A stretch of 64,000 nt of DNA from CAZBUK01 sp964495085 (GCA_964495085.1 CAZBUK010000003.1:11895-75894); one strand, 5' to 3'. Positions 8,801 to 17,940 are shown, counted from the first letter of the stretch. Notes: generated by a model not told the origin, from the letters alone. Numbers and translations: made by a program.

Positions 8801-11144
8801 CGGCAGGTGTGCTCATGAAATAATCCAGGTGAAGAGCATCATGTATCCGTGGGCGATTAAAGTCGTCAGGACGATCACCCTGTTCCGGGTCGGCAGCGGA
8901 TACGTGTACCGATACGACAGCGGGTGGCGGGCTGAGAGTGACGGCAGATACGATTTCACCTATTACGTATATCAGATGGAGAACGGGAAGCTCGTACCCA
9001 AACCGCGTGACGCAAAATACGAAATACATCCCGGCGCCGTGAAGGGATTATTCAATGTAAAGAATATCCGCGAGACGGAGGAAATCGTTCCGTACACCGG
9101 AACGATGACGGTACCTCCCGGCGAGACGCTGATCAATGAGGTCGGCGAAGAGATCCCCAATCCCGGCGGAGCTTCGCTCGCGTTCGAGCTGCAGCCGGTC
9201 TTTTTCGATGCGGATATTGAAATTGAGAACCCCGTCAGCGGCTTCGAGACGAAGGCAGTCGACGGCCAGCAGAAGAAACTCGTTTCCTCACGGCGGATTC
9301 TTGGATTCGTCCAGATCGCACCGCGCGGCCTACCTCTGTCCGTAAATACATTCCGCGATATGATCAATCGTCAGGCCGGAGTCATAGGAGGTCCGATCGA
9401 TTGCGTCGTGGATATCGGCGGTAGCGGCCAGCAGATGCGCCTGAACAGATTCGACATCAGTAATTCATTCGGTGAAAATGGTACCGATCCGATCTTTGCA
9501 GTCGCCGGCCGGGGCAGCGTACTCCTTCCGAAAGACGGTTCATGGAGCATGGTGCGCCATCAGGTCGGTACGGGCGAGGTGACTCCGGTTCCTCCCGAGC
9601 TGAGCCTACCCCTCATCCGTATCGGGAGGCTCATCAAAGATTCGAACGGGAATCTTGTTCCCCATGTGAGTCCGGCCAACGCCTTGCTTCGCATCGCAAA
9701 TCCCGCCGAGCTGCTTCGCTCGTCCATCGGCGATACGGTCAACTTCGGATTCCTCCAGACGACGGATACTCAGAAAGCTCTGTTTCTCACGCCGGCGTTC
9801 AGGCAGGGGCTCGACAAGCTGCTCAGTAAAACGCCGCCGCTCTTTGTAGACGCGTTCCGTATCGTAAGCTCGAAAGCAATCTTTCCAAATATCGGCGACG
9901 CTGCGGGAAATTTCGGCGATGCGATCTCCCTAATGAAAAACGGAAATGAGTTCGTGAAGAATGCCGTCACCGACGGAGGCACGCAGGTACTCGAGGTGAT
10001 GAAGATAAACGACGTCGTGAATGCAGCAAAACAGGAAGGGTTCAAACTCCTGAAGCAAATCGAGACGTTCGATCTCCCGAACACGGAATGGGTGCTCATC
10101 GAACTCGGGGGCGCGTTTAAAATTTACCTCGAATATAAAGCAGACAATATAAAAACCCAGGGGGGCGGCTCGAAAAACGCACCGGGCTCGCTCAACTTCG
10201 ACGTGGATTCCTTCGCGACGAATCTGACCGATCAATGGAAAAGTAAAATGAGCAATGTCGCGGTGGTGATCGATCTCGGTCCCATCAAGCGGCTGATGAC
10301 AATCAAGGGAAACTGGGATGCAGGAAAGGGAGCCGAGGCGCAGTACGGCGGCAACGCGGCCGATCCGGATTTCCCCTCGCCCCAGCTCGAATTTGCCCCC
10401 GAGCTTGAGCCCATTATAGAGATTCTGCAGATACTTCAGGATCTGCAGGGAGAGAACTATAAGGATGCGTTCGCACGAGGTCTCAAGCTCGCGATGAGCA
10501 ACAAAGCGGGGAGTTGGGAATATAAACTCGAAGCATCGAAGGAAATTCCCGTCGTGCGTTTCCCGATGCCGGCGGCGATCTACAACGACCCCAACACTCC
10601 GCTCAAGCTGGAAGCGGGTTTGAAGATCGGAGCGTACTTCAATGCCGCGCTCAAGGTCACGACGGATCCGAACCAGCTGCTGCCGACGGCGGGTGCGTTC
10701 GTCGGTTTCTACGGCAGATTATCGGTGATGTGCGTTTCCCTCTCAGCCGCAACGATATATGCGGTCGGCCAGGTCAATCTCGATATCGCCGCGGATACGA
10801 AGGTCGGACCTTCTCTGAAAATGAAGTTCGGCTTCGGAGCCCAGATCGTCGTGGGATTGCCGGTCGTCGGAAACGTGAGTGTGCTCTATATGGTCGGTGT
10901 CGAGATCTATACCGATTCCACCAAAGTGGTGGTTTCCGCGTTTCTCCTCTTCAGGGGGCATGCGGAATTACTCGCGGGTCTCGTGTCGGTCACCATAACC
11001 ATCGAAGCGAAGGGAACGATATCACGAGCGAACGATCGGACGGATATGTCGGCGCAGGTGACGTTCGGACTGGACATCAGCATTTTCCTGGTCATCAATA
11101 TCAGCTTCAGTACCTCCTGGCAGGAAAGCAGGCAGATCTCATAA
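5889..11144 (+). CDS. Giant protein of unknown function (1751 aa)
   Basis: I do not recognise this protein. It starts MKANLRSDLLQRLAGHLVAS with no signal peptide or lipobox and no T9SS sorting domain, so a cytoplasmic or non-classically exported product is likely. The first 1000 residues look beta-rich with many short loops. A compact aromatic block near residues 960-1040 reads FDVFVGRCAHEIIQ, MYPWAIKVVRTITLFRVGSG and YVYRYDSGW, and may be the family core. Residues 1290-1420 look helical (KTPPLFVDAFRIVSSKAIF, FKLLKQIETFDLPNTEW). The last 200 residues are alternating glycine- and valine-rich strands (MKFGFGAQIVVGLPVVGNVSV) that could form a barrel or stacked beta structure. The next gene starts 96 bp later on the same strand and is of similar scale, so the two probably work together. 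A structural, toxin-like or particle-associated role is conceivable but unproven. Confidence 0.85.
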   Translation: MKANLRSDLLQRLAGHLVASSPREENEIRNLYRSLTRTALTEDLGVTEGSRFAIEHSDLFAGDLIPPQRRNMLDSIAGRTPPGGTEPELRLNLREVPVRSTQLHASLPLWAGGAAVDHTVGPLTNRDGRLIWFDFIKIEKLVALYIQGNPFPALLFKIKTGIQQYIAPNLPLAAEIQPAYKLEPGSIWIHSKLLASNAPNGYYTGVTIRSGTVSLSVPPQVVGGKLTINPGNKVAVKLQLQQQNAPAADPKSPYGKDAREAQLALPQTLDFNFTGNISSTIHSGPARWRVYGHRASFERIAQQPGTYDGLLHRVLIPYRVSTQNFSVAENLSQNHTLAGETAISGSYWALPSAPIDIANPSPAEGIGGMLIIGGTGLTVRWSGLNEGSLNLTQPYILAAPGRLAVSDLQAGNVLAHQKFGMWKDSLNPFTADANVHYLKSAPFYYNSLAEGIELIMTHVNADVRTDRPVTVTNDPPEIRSKDSLLIIAVTDNFRLLYLFDDNILLDSAGPANQPPSFPEPISFALHNALFKTTPVNACLLFGFLSEDFSKIERGSLYLTFGVFAYLPTLPDPYAANVNNLKYQFRQTGDSRTGGSVFGTHSIWMWLVCRVQWIPGSEEEDSVDVSFHFAPLQNQLQILPSEDVQPVDFSSLISSVDDEPQGYLEKEGSSLPPPLPDYEGIWNEVTGRLRDDHFALLDVSTNADLLGISFGLFHHTRMAMVTTHAPVGSAGFPLRVEGMDVVSRGMNVKAFMVPQISWEPAVNLTPPDLPNSGDPPIGFNYYPNDGGPARMLNNSPDQVALAPIPLTDFLVEKSADQNNFAALSLFTLPFGMRALALLQKEYVYKGQSRPGTNLSFNWKNFPSNLKGARQLELDGGEALREGESDMFMGSTVQINNILNTTGAMTGASTLGASVTKIYNNEWLMSPFQLIRHRGVPLERIDLSGYGASTFSNWLNPHAAIAETSQAKFDVFVGRCAHEIIQVKSIMYPWAIKVVRTITLFRVGSGYVYRYDSGWRAESDGRYDFTYYVYQMENGKLVPKPRDAKYEIHPGAVKGLFNVKNIRETEEIVPYTGTMTVPPGETLINEVGEEIPNPGGASLAFELQPVFFDADIEIENPVSGFETKAVDGQQKKLVSSRRILGFVQIAPRGLPLSVNTFRDMINRQAGVIGGPIDCVVDIGGSGQQMRLNRFDISNSFGENGTDPIFAVAGRGSVLLPKDGSWSMVRHQVGTGEVTPVPPELSLPLIRIGRLIKDSNGNLVPHVSPANALLRIANPAELLRSSIGDTVNFGFLQTTDTQKALFLTPAFRQGLDKLLSKTPPLFVDAFRIVSSKAIFPNIGDAAGNFGDAISLMKNGNEFVKNAVTDGGTQVLEVMKINDVVNAAKQEGFKLLKQIETFDLPNTEWVLIELGGAFKIYLEYKADNIKTQGGGSKNAPGSLNFDVDSFATNLTDQWKSKMSNVAVVIDLGPIKRLMTIKGNWDAGKGAEAQYGGNAADPDFPSPQLEFAPELEPIIEILQILQDLQGENYKDAFARGLKLAMSNKAGSWEYKLEASKEIPVVRFPMPAAIYNDPNTPLKLEAGLKIGAYFNAALKVTTDPNQLLPTAGAFVGFYGRLSVMCVSLSAATIYAVGQVNLDIAADTKVGPSLKMKFGFGAQIVVGLPVVGNVSVLYMVGVEIYTDSTKVVVSAFLLFRGHAELLAGLVSVTITIEAKGTISRANDRTDMSAQVTFGLDISIFLVINISFSTSWQESRQIS

Positions 11145-11240
11145 TCTATCCGGCGAATGAACATGCGGCTATGGACGAACCAAGAATTCAGCGATGAACG
11201 ATAATATATATACCTTATCATGAAGGCGAGCTGATCAGTT

Positions 11241-14200
11241 ATGGAACAGAACAGAAGATTCTCGATCCTACCTTTTCCGCAGTTATTCGACGGAACGAGG
11301 CTGTCCCTTCATATCGTCGTGTTGCCGCGGAACCAAAATCCGCTTCAGCCCGCGATCGAGCAGCATCCGATAATACCCGATGCCCCGGCGTTCGCCGACG
11401 CCCGGTTCACATTCAGGGCGAATATTGTCAGCGGCGTGGCCGGTTTCCCGAACAATCACTCGGCGCAAGCGTCGATTTCTCTGCCGGTAGATCAGCCGGC
11501 ACAGACGCGGGCGTTGTTTACGGCACTGGCAGATCAATTCAGCATTTCCAATCTCAACCAGATTAACGACAATCCGACTGTCAATAACCCGGCTTCTTCC
11601 GCGGACAAAGCGGAGGAAGCAAAAATATCCCCTTATCCGGTGAAGAAGTATTTGCCGCTCACCTACCGGAAAGCGTTCAACTTCACCACACCGCGCACGA
11701 AAGCGGCGGTTACCGACGACAGCTATCACTGCGCGGTTCGTAATGCGGGTAAGGTTCCCGGATTCAAACGCAGTCCCGACGAGATAAGCTGGGGGAAGGT
11801 TTTCGCCTATGTGCTTCGACAACCGCTCCTTGCCCGGTCGTTGAAGATGATTTTCTCTACTTCCCTCACGATCGATGCGTCGCACTTCCCGAACGGCGGC
11901 TGGCTGTTCGTCGATCTTGCCGCTGACAGCGATTATCTGCAGCAACAGCAGACTGATCATGCATTCATTCGATCATACGCGGCGCGAATTCCGGCACTTA
12001 CCCTGAACAACCGCCGGACGATGTTTGCGCCGCTGCTGTTCCCGGTGCTTTTCAAACCGAACGCCGCTGATCCCGATCCGTCGCCCGACGGGAATTTCGA
12101 CCGGCTCTTGATCGAAGCCTCCGAGTTCAACGACGGTTTCGCAAAGATCGTCCATGCCAGACAGCCCGTAAGCCGGCAATTACTCGATGAGCAGAATGAA
12201 AACGGCCATCCCGTGAAAGATATCGGTATTCAGTTCGGATGGGAAGACGAAACGATACTCGAGTGGTATCTGAGACAACTCGCGGCAGATGCTTCGGTTT
12301 CCAATCCTGACAAACGACTCGACGTTCCCCTCGGCGTTTTCGGCTATGCGATCGATGTGCGCGAGACTGCAAATCCCGCTCAACAATGGGAATCACTGAA
12401 TCAGGTCTCGAGCCGGGCGCCTCTGTCAGTCGCAATCCCGCCGAACGACACGATCGTACTGGGCGGCTTCACGGGCGAACTCCCGTACCAGGTATATCCG
12501 ATGCAGCTCGACGGCGAAGCCGGAGGCGACTACTGGCTGCCGATGTACTTCGCGAATTGGAACGGGCACAGCATGGTGCTCCCCGATCCGGATGCATCCC
12601 GCGTCTACCGGACCGATGCCGCCGACCTGAAGGCCGATCCGGAAAACGGATCCACCGGAACAGGCGTGACGGGTCCTGCCCAGGACAGACTGAATCAGAT
12701 TTACGAGGCGGCGCCCGTCAACACGAACCTGCGTTACGGGAGGCAGTATGACTTCAGAGTTCGCATGCGGGATCTGAGCGGAGGCGGTCCGGCGCCGGAT
12801 GCGGTACCTGCGATCGAAAGCCCGTCGTCGATCGCGAGATGCAGGTTTAAAAGATACGTGGCGCCGAACCAGCCGAGGATTCAGAATCTTCCGGTGAATA
12901 CCGATGCCGCAGCCGATGTCGACTCGCTTACCGTTCAAAGACCGCTGCTCGGGTATCCCGCAGTCATCTACACGGACAAATATTCCGATCCGGTTACCCG
13001 GCTGCGGACGGCGTCGGAGAACATGGAAGGCGTCGAGGCTTTCGGAATTCCCGACCCTGACGTCGATCGTATCGAGATATCGGTCGAAGTGGAGACGCTG
13101 AAGCTCGATAATCTGATGAGCTTATCCGGCAAGGATAACTACGTACATCTCTACACGACCCGGCGGCCGTTTCCTGCAATCGGTACTGATGACGACTACG
13201 ATGCCGTGCTGCAGATACCAATCGAATACCGCGATGTGAAAGTGCTGCATACGGGACAGGAGCAGAACCTGCAGGCGGATTTCAATCTTGATGACGATAT
13301 TGATAACCTTGCCGGCATATTCCTGCCGACCGCAAGAAATGTCCGGGTCACTCTCCGCGCGGTATGCGAGGAAAAGGCGAGCGACGACGAGTACTACGGG
13401 TCGCTCGATCCGGCGAATCGCGACCGGGATTCGCGTTACGGACATACGGTCGAGATACTTCTCTACCGGCCATCTACCGATGAACGGGATCTGTTCGTGG
13501 ATAGCGCTCCATCGGAGCGGCTCAGAGGTATTTATCTGCAGCCCGACGCGCCGGTCGTGTTCGACGGAAAGATAACGACGTTGTTGTTCGGGAAGGAGGT
13601 CGTGAAGCCGCCGGATATGATACAACGTCTGGCTAAAGAATTGAATCTCGAAAACACGGGGCTGACGCTGGTTGCCCCGAAAGGAGAACGCGTTCAATTC
13701 GGATGCTCGAGCCGGATCAGGCATACACTTGCTCCCGATAATTCATCACTTACGTTCTCTTCGAAAGGAGATATCGCACATCACTGGTTGTGCTGTGTGC
13801 AGCTAACCATCGACCGGGACTGGACATGGCATGGTCTCGAGGACCGGGCGTTCGTCATCGTTCGAATTCAGCATTTTACGAACGACGCGGCTTCGGAAAC
13901 GGAGGAAAAAACGGTAGGAGACATGGAGATTCGACGGGCCGCATCGTTCGAGTCGCTGCACAGTCCGAAACGAAATTACACACGCCTCGTATTCATCGAT
14001 GCAGTGGAGCCCAAGAATGAACGCATGCAGCCACCGCCTCATCAGCAGGAGCCGAGATTTCCCGATACGATCGATGTGAGCTATCGGATTACGACCCACT
14101 TCAAACAGGATCACGCGGCGCAGCGCGACGGCGAAACCGCACAGGAGATCCGGTTGCCGATAACCACCACCCCGTCGCAGGTACCCAGAATCGCTTCTGC

Positions 14201-15419
14201 GGGCATAGCTCTTTCTCCCTATATCCGGAACGATAGATACTCTGCAACAGAACCACGTCAGCGATTTCTCTGGATTGAATTCGAAGAACCGGTTCGCGAT
14301 CCGAACGATACCTATTTTGCGCGAATGCTCGTCTATGCGCCCGATCAACTCATCAGCAATAACAGTCCCGAGCTGCTGCAAGCTCCTCAGGACCCTTCAC
14401 TTCCGATCGATCCGGAGGAAATCCGGATCGTGATGCCCGGGGCCACGAACGACCTGGCAGGATTGAATGCCATGCAGCCCATGACGAAGGCCACCGACAG
14501 CGACCGGCACTACATTCTCCCGATTCCTCCGGGTCTCCATGCCGATTCCGACGAAATGTTCGGGTTCTATACCTACGAGTTCAGGATCGGACACTACCGC
14601 GATCGGGATACCAACGAAATGGTATGGTGTACCGCCCAGGGGAGATTCGGCAGGCGGCTCCGCGCGACGGGAATTCAACACCCCGCGCCGACTCTCACAT
14701 GTGCGGTTAACCGCGACGAAAAAAAGCTCTGGGTGACCGCACCATATGCGGTTGCGGTAGCCAACGGGAAGAATATGACGGCTGATCCACCACGCACCGG
14801 ACTTTGGTGTCTGCTCTACGCGCAGGTCAGGCAGGCCGACGGCAAAGATTACCGGAATATTCTGCTTGACGATAAACAACTTGACTGGAGGGTGCAAGTG
14901 GAAACCGAATCTCGGATGAGTCGCCTGGAGAGATACGATGACGATCAACTATTCACGCTGAAGAATCTTACCGTGAAGAATTTCAAGGATGAAGTGAGCT
15001 ATGCGAAATTCGCGCAGGTATTCAAGCTGGTCGATTTCGACAAACTGAACAAAGACGCCCGCAAGTACGGAACCGTCGTATGGAGCAACGATGAGGTGGG
15101 GCAGTGGTTAAAACTGTTCGGACTGCCGGGCGATACGCCATTGAGCGTCCTCGTCGTTGAATTGCTTCCGCAGATTACGAATATATATGAGCACATCCCG
15201 GCACTCGGTACCCAGCAGGTAAACGCGAATCTTCGAAGGACTGAAGGTATCGGCGGGATTCCGACGACGAAGGAAGCGTCCGAACGAGCGGATGATCTTC
15301 GCAGACAACTCGATCTTCGCCAATCGCGGAGTCCGTTAAGCGATGAACTGGGACATCATCGAATTTTAAGAACGTCCCCGCTGACAGAAGTACCGTTCGT
15401 GTGCTGCACGACATGCTGA
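11241..15419 (+). CDS. Giant protein of unknown function (1392 aa), partner of the 1751-aa protein
   Basis: Not recognised. It begins MEQNRRFSILPFPQLFDGTR without a signal peptide. The sequence is beta-strand rich and arginine/aspartate rich, with blocks such as LGGFTGELPYQVYPMQLDGE, YGRQYDFRVRMRDLSGGG, FYTYEFRIGHYRDRDTNE and WCTAQGRFGRRLRATGIQHP. The RVRMRDLSGGG and EFRIGHYRD segments resemble the strands of fibronectin-type or other Ig-like folds, but I cannot assign a family. The tail after residue 1230 looks helical and ends in VPFVCCTTC, three cysteines in the last five residues, while cysteine is otherwise rare. Double stop TGATGA. The gene follows the 1751-aa gene by 96 bp with no terminator visible, so one operon is likely. 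It ends 59 bp from the convergent lacI gene. Confidence 0.85.
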   Translation: MEQNRRFSILPFPQLFDGTRLSLHIVVLPRNQNPLQPAIEQHPIIPDAPAFADARFTFRANIVSGVAGFPNNHSAQASISLPVDQPAQTRALFTALADQFSISNLNQINDNPTVNNPASSADKAEEAKISPYPVKKYLPLTYRKAFNFTTPRTKAAVTDDSYHCAVRNAGKVPGFKRSPDEISWGKVFAYVLRQPLLARSLKMIFSTSLTIDASHFPNGGWLFVDLAADSDYLQQQQTDHAFIRSYAARIPALTLNNRRTMFAPLLFPVLFKPNAADPDPSPDGNFDRLLIEASEFNDGFAKIVHARQPVSRQLLDEQNENGHPVKDIGIQFGWEDETILEWYLRQLAADASVSNPDKRLDVPLGVFGYAIDVRETANPAQQWESLNQVSSRAPLSVAIPPNDTIVLGGFTGELPYQVYPMQLDGEAGGDYWLPMYFANWNGHSMVLPDPDASRVYRTDAADLKADPENGSTGTGVTGPAQDRLNQIYEAAPVNTNLRYGRQYDFRVRMRDLSGGGPAPDAVPAIESPSSIARCRFKRYVAPNQPRIQNLPVNTDAAADVDSLTVQRPLLGYPAVIYTDKYSDPVTRLRTASENMEGVEAFGIPDPDVDRIEISVEVETLKLDNLMSLSGKDNYVHLYTTRRPFPAIGTDDDYDAVLQIPIEYRDVKVLHTGQEQNLQADFNLDDDIDNLAGIFLPTARNVRVTLRAVCEEKASDDEYYGSLDPANRDRDSRYGHTVEILLYRPSTDERDLFVDSAPSERLRGIYLQPDAPVVFDGKITTLLFGKEVVKPPDMIQRLAKELNLENTGLTLVAPKGERVQFGCSSRIRHTLAPDNSSLTFSSKGDIAHHWLCCVQLTIDRDWTWHGLEDRAFVIVRIQHFTNDAASETEEKTVGDMEIRRAASFESLHSPKRNYTRLVFIDAVEPKNERMQPPPHQQEPRFPDTIDVSYRITTHFKQDHAAQRDGETAQEIRLPITTTPSQVPRIASAGIALSPYIRNDRYSATEPRQRFLWIEFEEPVRDPNDTYFARMLVYAPDQLISNNSPELLQAPQDPSLPIDPEEIRIVMPGATNDLAGLNAMQPMTKATDSDRHYILPIPPGLHADSDEMFGFYTYEFRIGHYRDRDTNEMVWCTAQGRFGRRLRATGIQHPAPTLTCAVNRDEKKLWVTAPYAVAVANGKNMTADPPRTGLWCLLYAQVRQADGKDYRNILLDDKQLDWRVQVETESRMSRLERYDDDQLFTLKNLTVKNFKDEVSYAKFAQVFKLVDFDKLNKDARKYGTVVWSNDEVGQWLKLFGLPGDTPLSVLVVELLPQITNIYEHIPALGTQQVNANLRRTEGIGGIPTTKEASERADDLRRQLDLRQSRSPLSDELGHHRILRTSPLTEVPFVCCTTC

Positions 15420-15478
15420 TGATCGGGCGGTAGGGAATAAAGAGCGGTATTGAGGTATTCGTTTCCGGTTTCTGCGGA

Positions 15479-16513
15479 CTATGTTCGCCGGGCTGCCGAT
15501 GATTCCCGTATCACCAGTTCGGCATGCAGGACAACATTCTCCACCGGCAGAGGCACCGGCGCCTGAATGTTTCTGATGAGTATCTCGGCAGCTTTCCTAC
15601 CAAGCTCGCGCATCGGAGTGCGGATCGTTGTCAGCTTCAATGGTATACTCTTGGCAAAGGGAATATCATCGTTGCCGATAACGGAAATTTCATCCGGCAC
15701 CGCGATCCTCAATTCTGTAAGCGCGGAGAGTACGCCGAGTGCAACCAGATCGTTGTAGCAGACGATGGCAGTCGGATAATCCTCCCTGTGCCTGTTGCGG
15801 AAATACTCGAGACAGATCCGGTATCCGTCGATGAGATGTGCTCCGGTTGACACGATCATATCGTCCTTGAAAGCGAACGGACTCTCGCTGAAGGCCCTGC
15901 AAAAACCGTCGATGCGTTCGAACGTATGGGAGGCATGATCGGGACCTGCGAAGTGGACAATCCGTGAATGGCCGTTTTCAATCAGGTAGCGGATCGCATC
16001 CTTCATAGCCCGGTAATTGTCTATGCTCACGACGTTCGCCTGAATTCCCTTAACGCTCTCGAGCAGAACGAAGGGGAAGTTGATCGTTTTTAGTGCGAAC
16101 AGATGTTCTATTTCCGAGGTCCCTTCCAGTACCGGCGCGATAATAGCTCCCTTAATATCCCTTCCCGTAAAACAGTCGGTGATCTTCTCCTCGTGGTCAT
16201 GATTCCCTTCGGAACTTGCCATATAGACCAGATAGCCTTTACTCAAAGCATAATCCATGATCCCGAGAGCCATTGTGGTATAGAACGGATTATCGAGCTC
16301 GCGAATGAGGAGGCCTATGCTTTCGAGTTCGGGACCATCCTTTCTGAGATTGCGGGCGCTCCCTCTCGGCCGGTAATTCAGGCTCTTTATGGTACGAAGT
16401 ATGAGATCCCTGGTATCCGCATGCACACTATTTTTGCGATTTAGAACCGCTGACACCGTGCCCTTCGAAACGCCGGCCTTTCGGGCGACGTCGTTGATCG
16501 TTGTTTTCTTCAT
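15479..16513 (-). CDS. LacI-family transcriptional regulator (copy 1)
   Basis: Sugar-responsive DNA-binding protein, 344 aa, full length for the family. The N-terminal helix-turn-helix is MKKTTINDVARKAGVSKGTVSAVLN, followed by the hinge region YRPRGSARNLRK and a periplasmic-binding-protein-like effector domain (IGLLIRELDNPFYTTMALGI ... ISVIGNDDIPFAKSIPLKLTT). It is a close paralogue of the regulator at 38830: by eye about 70% of residues agree, including nearly all of the recognition helix (SKGTVSAV-N-KN-V). The two may bind similar operators and respond to related pentoses or oligosaccharides. The upstream neighbour on the same strand is the URO-D-like gene (118-bp gap). A GAAACGTTTC palindrome 20 bp before the start suggests autoregulation. 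The effector is not deducible. Confidence 0.92.
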   Translation of the reverse strand: MKKTTINDVARKAGVSKGTVSAVLNRKNSVHADTRDLILRTIKSLNYRPRGSARNLRKDGPELESIGLLIRELDNPFYTTMALGIMDYALSKGYLVYMASSEGNHDHEEKITDCFTGRDIKGAIIAPVLEGTSEIEHLFALKTINFPFVLLESVKGIQANVVSIDNYRAMKDAIRYLIENGHSRIVHFAGPDHASHTFERIDGFCRAFSESPFAFKDDMIVSTGAHLIDGYRICLEYFRNRHREDYPTAIVCYNDLVALGVLSALTELRIAVPDEISVIGNDDIPFAKSIPLKLTTIRTPMRELGRKAAEILIRNIQAPVPLPVENVVLHAELVIRESSAARRT

Positions 16514-16532
16514 GCATATAGTCCCGAGGTAT

Positions 16533-16542
16533 GAAACGTTTC
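16533..16542. promoter_or_regulatory. Candidate LacI-type operator before lacI copy 1
   Basis: GAAACGTTTC, a perfect 10-bp palindrome with the CG centre typical of many LacI-family operators, lies 20 bp upstream of the lacI start on the minus strand. An odd-centred palindrome ATTTGAAGTTCAAAT sits further upstream at 16566-16580. Its half-sites TTGAA/TTCAA resemble those of the TonB-promoter operators but with a different spacing. Short palindromes occur by chance, so this is tentative. Confidence 0.35.
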
Positions 16543-16631
16543 CGTAGTGACTCTATATTTTGAGGATTTGAAGTTCAAATAAATCGATGAATTCCCGGTT
16601 TCTCCGGTATACAAAAGCCGGTCGTTTACGA

Positions 16632-17654
16632 TTATTCGAGCGCCCCGATGAATGCGCGAATATTCTCCGTAGACACCCCCGGCGGCATACCGCCGCCGCA
16701 GGAGGGAATGAATCGCGACCGGTCTTGAACGCTTCGGATGAGCTCGGCGGTCGCGCGTGCCACATCCTCAGGCGTCCCCGCACTCAGGACATCCCGGGGG
16801 GGTATGTTTCCGAGAATCGTTAACCTGCCATTCGTTGCTTCCTTTAATTCGTTGACGGTCAACTGGGTACCCGGATTGAAGAGGTTGATACCCAATTCGG
16901 CGTAATATTTGACCGAAACTTTGCAGTCGGCATCGTTATGGAAGAACTTAATGCTGACATCGGTATCGAACAGTTCCTTCATATACGGATGACAGAATTC
17001 CAAATACTGTTTCTCACCGATAAAACCGACAATATCGTCGAGAACGAGCATACCGTCGATGGTCGGAATTGCGGATCTCTGGAGCTTATGCCAGGAAATT
17101 AAAAAATCGGTTATAATCCGGAGCAGATGATGAGTCTTTTGCGGTTCGATCATCATTGAGGTGAGGAATTCAGTGGTGCCCATCAGAAAGGATGCGATAT
17201 TCAGCGGGCCGCGCGAAACTGAGAGCCGGATTTTATATCCTTCACGTTCGATTTCAGATCTCGCCCTCAGCAATCGGTTAAGCATGAACGGCAGCAGGCC
17301 GTCGGTTTCCGGATTGGGGATCGCTATGGAATCGATCTCCGCCGGATCACTAATTATTTTCTCTGCGAACGGGAATTCGTTCCTCCAGAAAATAACTTTT
17401 GCACCGAACGCGGAGGGTTCCGTGCACATTCCGTATTCGCTCCAGAATCCGGGCAGGAATATGACTTCCGGAAAAGTTTTCAGGGCTTTCAGATGTGCCC
17501 TGAGCCAGATTTCATCGTTCGTATAGTAATCAAGGATAGTCGCACCATACCAGTTCGGCAGCCAGGGACTGTCGATAATGAAACCTGCCCGCAGCGGACT
17601 GGTCTGTTCTCCATTGACGATATGTATGAGTTCATGCCATTGTTCGTCGGTCAT
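16632..17654 (-). CDS. Uroporphyrinogen decarboxylase (URO-D)/MtaA-family protein
   Basis: A TIM-barrel protein of about 340 aa in the URO-D superfamily. The C-terminal block has FFHNDADC and SCGGGMPPGVSTENIRAF. These resemble the zinc-ligand His/Cys positions of corrinoid methyltransferases such as MtaA or CmuA rather than haem-pathway HemE, so methyl transfer is more likely than decarboxylation of uroporphyrinogen. The start at MTDEQWHELI is preferred; an upstream in-frame ATG at 17735 would add 27 residues encoded by unusually AT-rich sequence. It is divergent from the galM operon and probably cotranscribed with lacI copy 1. A role in a sugar locus is not obvious. Such genes do appear near carbohydrate loci in environmental genomes, and the substrate is unknown. 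Confidence 0.75.
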   Translation of the reverse strand: MTDEQWHELIHIVNGEQTSPLRAGFIIDSPWLPNWYGATILDYYTNDEIWLRAHLKALKTFPEVIFLPGFWSEYGMCTEPSAFGAKVIFWRNEFPFAEKIISDPAEIDSIAIPNPETDGLLPFMLNRLLRARSEIEREGYKIRLSVSRGPLNIASFLMGTTEFLTSMMIEPQKTHHLLRIITDFLISWHKLQRSAIPTIDGMLVLDDIVGFIGEKQYLEFCHPYMKELFDTDVSIKFFHNDADCKVSVKYYAELGINLFNPGTQLTVNELKEATNGRLTILGNIPPRDVLSAGTPEDVARATAELIRSVQDRSRFIPSCGGGMPPGVSTENIRAFIGALE

Positions 17655-17855
17655 GCTAATTGTCCCGGTACTATTCGATGTGAGAATAACAACGGGTGTA
17701 AGTTTAATATTTTTTATTTCAAATACAAATTCCAAACAAGCGGTATGTACGGGCTTCGACCGAAATTATGCGAAGACGAATAAAAAGAACGGATTCGGGG
17801 GCAAATTATTTCCCGATAAAAATTATTTGCATGATGTTCGAAATTTCTATACCTT

Positions 17856-17874
17856 AAGTGTTATTTTGACACTT
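17856..17874. promoter_or_regulatory. Candidate AraR (Nudix regulator) operator and galM promoter
   Basis: AAGTGTTATTTTGACACTT is an inverted repeat with 6-bp perfect arms (AAGTGT/ACACTT) and a 7-bp centre. It overlaps TTGACA at 17866-17871, which would be the -35 element, with a weak -10-like TACATG at 17890-17895. The site sits upstream of the operon that encodes the Nudix-type regulator, so autoregulation fits. The left arm plus two bases (AAGTGTTA) recurs at 2518 before the symporter-araA unit. Confidence 0.45.
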
Positions 17875-17940
17875 TCCATAATGCCGGATTACATGTTGCG
17901 CACATAATCCAATCCTTCAATCAAATCGATCGGATCTAAT

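Noticed and set aside
8358..9029. Minus-strand open frame of 223 codons inside the first giant gene
   Set aside because: Shadow of the plus-strand coding frame; the translation has no recognisable features and no ribosome site.
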